From: a virus
Length of the DNA: 20,884 bases
IMG/VR virus record: IMGVR_UViG_3300017923_000013
Span: 1-20,884 of that record
Reading direction: 5' to 3' (one strand)
Shown: one piece after another, positions 20,461-20,884 of the stretch
Layout of the letters: each line of letters begins with the position of its first letter
Position numbering within the stretch: the first letter of the stretch is position 1
Notes under the pieces: model-generated
Databases searched by the model: none
What the model was told of the DNA's origin: nothing
Seen by the model: the letters and a program-made list of their open reading frames with translations, nothing else
Program-made: the position numbers and the translations under genes

Positions 20461-20817
20461 ATGGGCGCGAGAATAACCGGAGTGGCGATAATCAGGGTGG
20501 ACGGCCAGGAGTTCCCCACCGAGCGCGGGGCGACACTGGACCCCGGCGGGGTGAATCGGGAAACCAAGATGGCCGGGAGGCGGCCGTACTACACGGAAGA
20601 GCCGGTGCCCCCGAAAATCGAGGGAGACGTCCTGCACACCGAAGATATAGATCTGATCGAGCTGGGCAAGATCCGGGACGCCACGGTCTTGTTTGAGTGC
20701 GACAACGGCCAGGACTACATGCTTGGCCATGCTTTTGTAACCGAAACCCCGCAGCTGTCCAGCGGCGAGGGCACCGTGCGCCTGCGCATGGCCGCCCGGA
20801 CATGCGAGAGGATATAA
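20461..20817 (+). CDS. M: Tail tube protein (Mu gpM-like)
   Basis: A 118-residue protein, the length of Mu gpM. It contains GVAIIRVDGQEFPTERGATL, GVNRETKMAGRR, the conserved PPKIEGDVLHTEDIDLIELG and the terminal SSGEGTVRLRMAARTCERI. This is the Mu-type tail tube family; the protein forms the inner tube inside the sheath encoded just upstream. AAAGGAGGTAAG gives a strong start. Confidence 0.96.
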   Translation: MGARITGVAIIRVDGQEFPTERGATLDPGGVNRETKMAGRRPYYTEEPVPPKIEGDVLHTEDIDLIELGKIRDATVLFECDNGQDYMLGHAFVTETPQLSSGEGTVRLRMAARTCERI

Positions 20818-20818
20818 C

Positions 20819-20884
20819 ATGGACGACAAGATTAAATATATAGAAGACGGGGCGGTGATCCAGCTGGACGAGCCGATCACGTAC
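20819..20884 (+). CDS. 5' end of a gp41-like tail assembly protein (partial)
   Basis: ATG 20819, one base after the tail tube stop, opens a frame that continues past the window edge (22 residues: MDDKIKYIEDGAVIQLDEPI, then TY). The position after L and M and the pattern of a short polar lead before an L-x-E-P-I turn fit the Mu gp41 tail assembly family. In many Mu-like phages this is followed by a frameshifted extension, which lies outside this window. Confidence 0.6.
   Translation, partial: MDDKIKYIEDGAVIQLDEPITY

Noticed and set aside
1-20884. tRNA genes, CRISPR arrays, insertion sequences and phage ends
   Set aside because: I looked for regular spaced repeats, tRNA-like arms, additional transposases and Mu-type terminal repeats and saw none that I could support.

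Overview
This window is the left and central part of a Mu-like transposable prophage or phage genome. All 37 coding regions that I accept lie on the + strand, tightly packed, with many ATGA or TGATG overlaps. The DNA is strongly GC-rich, and long antisense open frames are common only because of that. The host is most likely a GC-rich proteobacterium or a relative such as a sulfate reducer of the Desulfovibrio type; this is an inference from gene style and composition, and I could not test it. Neither phage end, the c repressor, nor the distal tail and fibre genes are inside the window.

Early region (about 1-8133). A partial gene and a small Ner-like HTH protein precede a DDE transposase (MuA type, D270/D336/E376) and a short AAA ATPase (MuB type). 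A protein with two tandem winged helices follows, then a separate HTH protein resembling the N-terminal domain that Mu fuses to MuB. Next come a small gene apparently broken by a frameshift, a small unknown protein, Gam and another unknown protein. A 275-base gap without a gene follows (5552-5826) and is densely structured. Its first 110 bases have the three-way-junction layout of a type II hammerhead ribozyme, and an 11-bp hairpin sits just before the next ribosome binding site. The early block then continues with a Cys-rich mini-protein, two unknown proteins, a NUMOD4/HNH-like protein, GemA and a Mor-type activator. It ends at a strong rho-independent terminator (8183-8212).

Lysis region (8213-9794). 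An M15-type peptidase endolysin, a small holin-like membrane protein, an unknown protein whose 3' end overlaps an Rz1-like lipoprotein in another frame, a DksA/TraR-like zinc finger protein, and a DUF2730 membrane/coiled-coil protein (Mu gp25 position).

Packaging and head region (9794-18953). Gp26-like winged helix protein, DUF3486 small-terminase-like gp27, large terminase gp28, portal gp29, gp30/F head protein and gpG. A regulatory-looking gap follows, then protease gpI with an internal in-frame start for scaffold gpZ, a DUF2190-type cement protein, the major capsid protein, a HeH/SAP-motif protein, gp36, gp37 and gp38. The tail region begins with sheath (L), tube (M) and the start of a gp41-like tail assembly protein, cut by the window edge.

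The order follows Mu closely (A-B-...-gam-...-gemA-mor | lys | gp25-30-G | I/Z-capsid | gp36-38-L-M-gp41). The least ordinary parts are the hammerhead-like RNA inside the early operon, the split MuB-like arrangement, the frameshifted early gene and the domesticated-looking homing-endonuclease relative.
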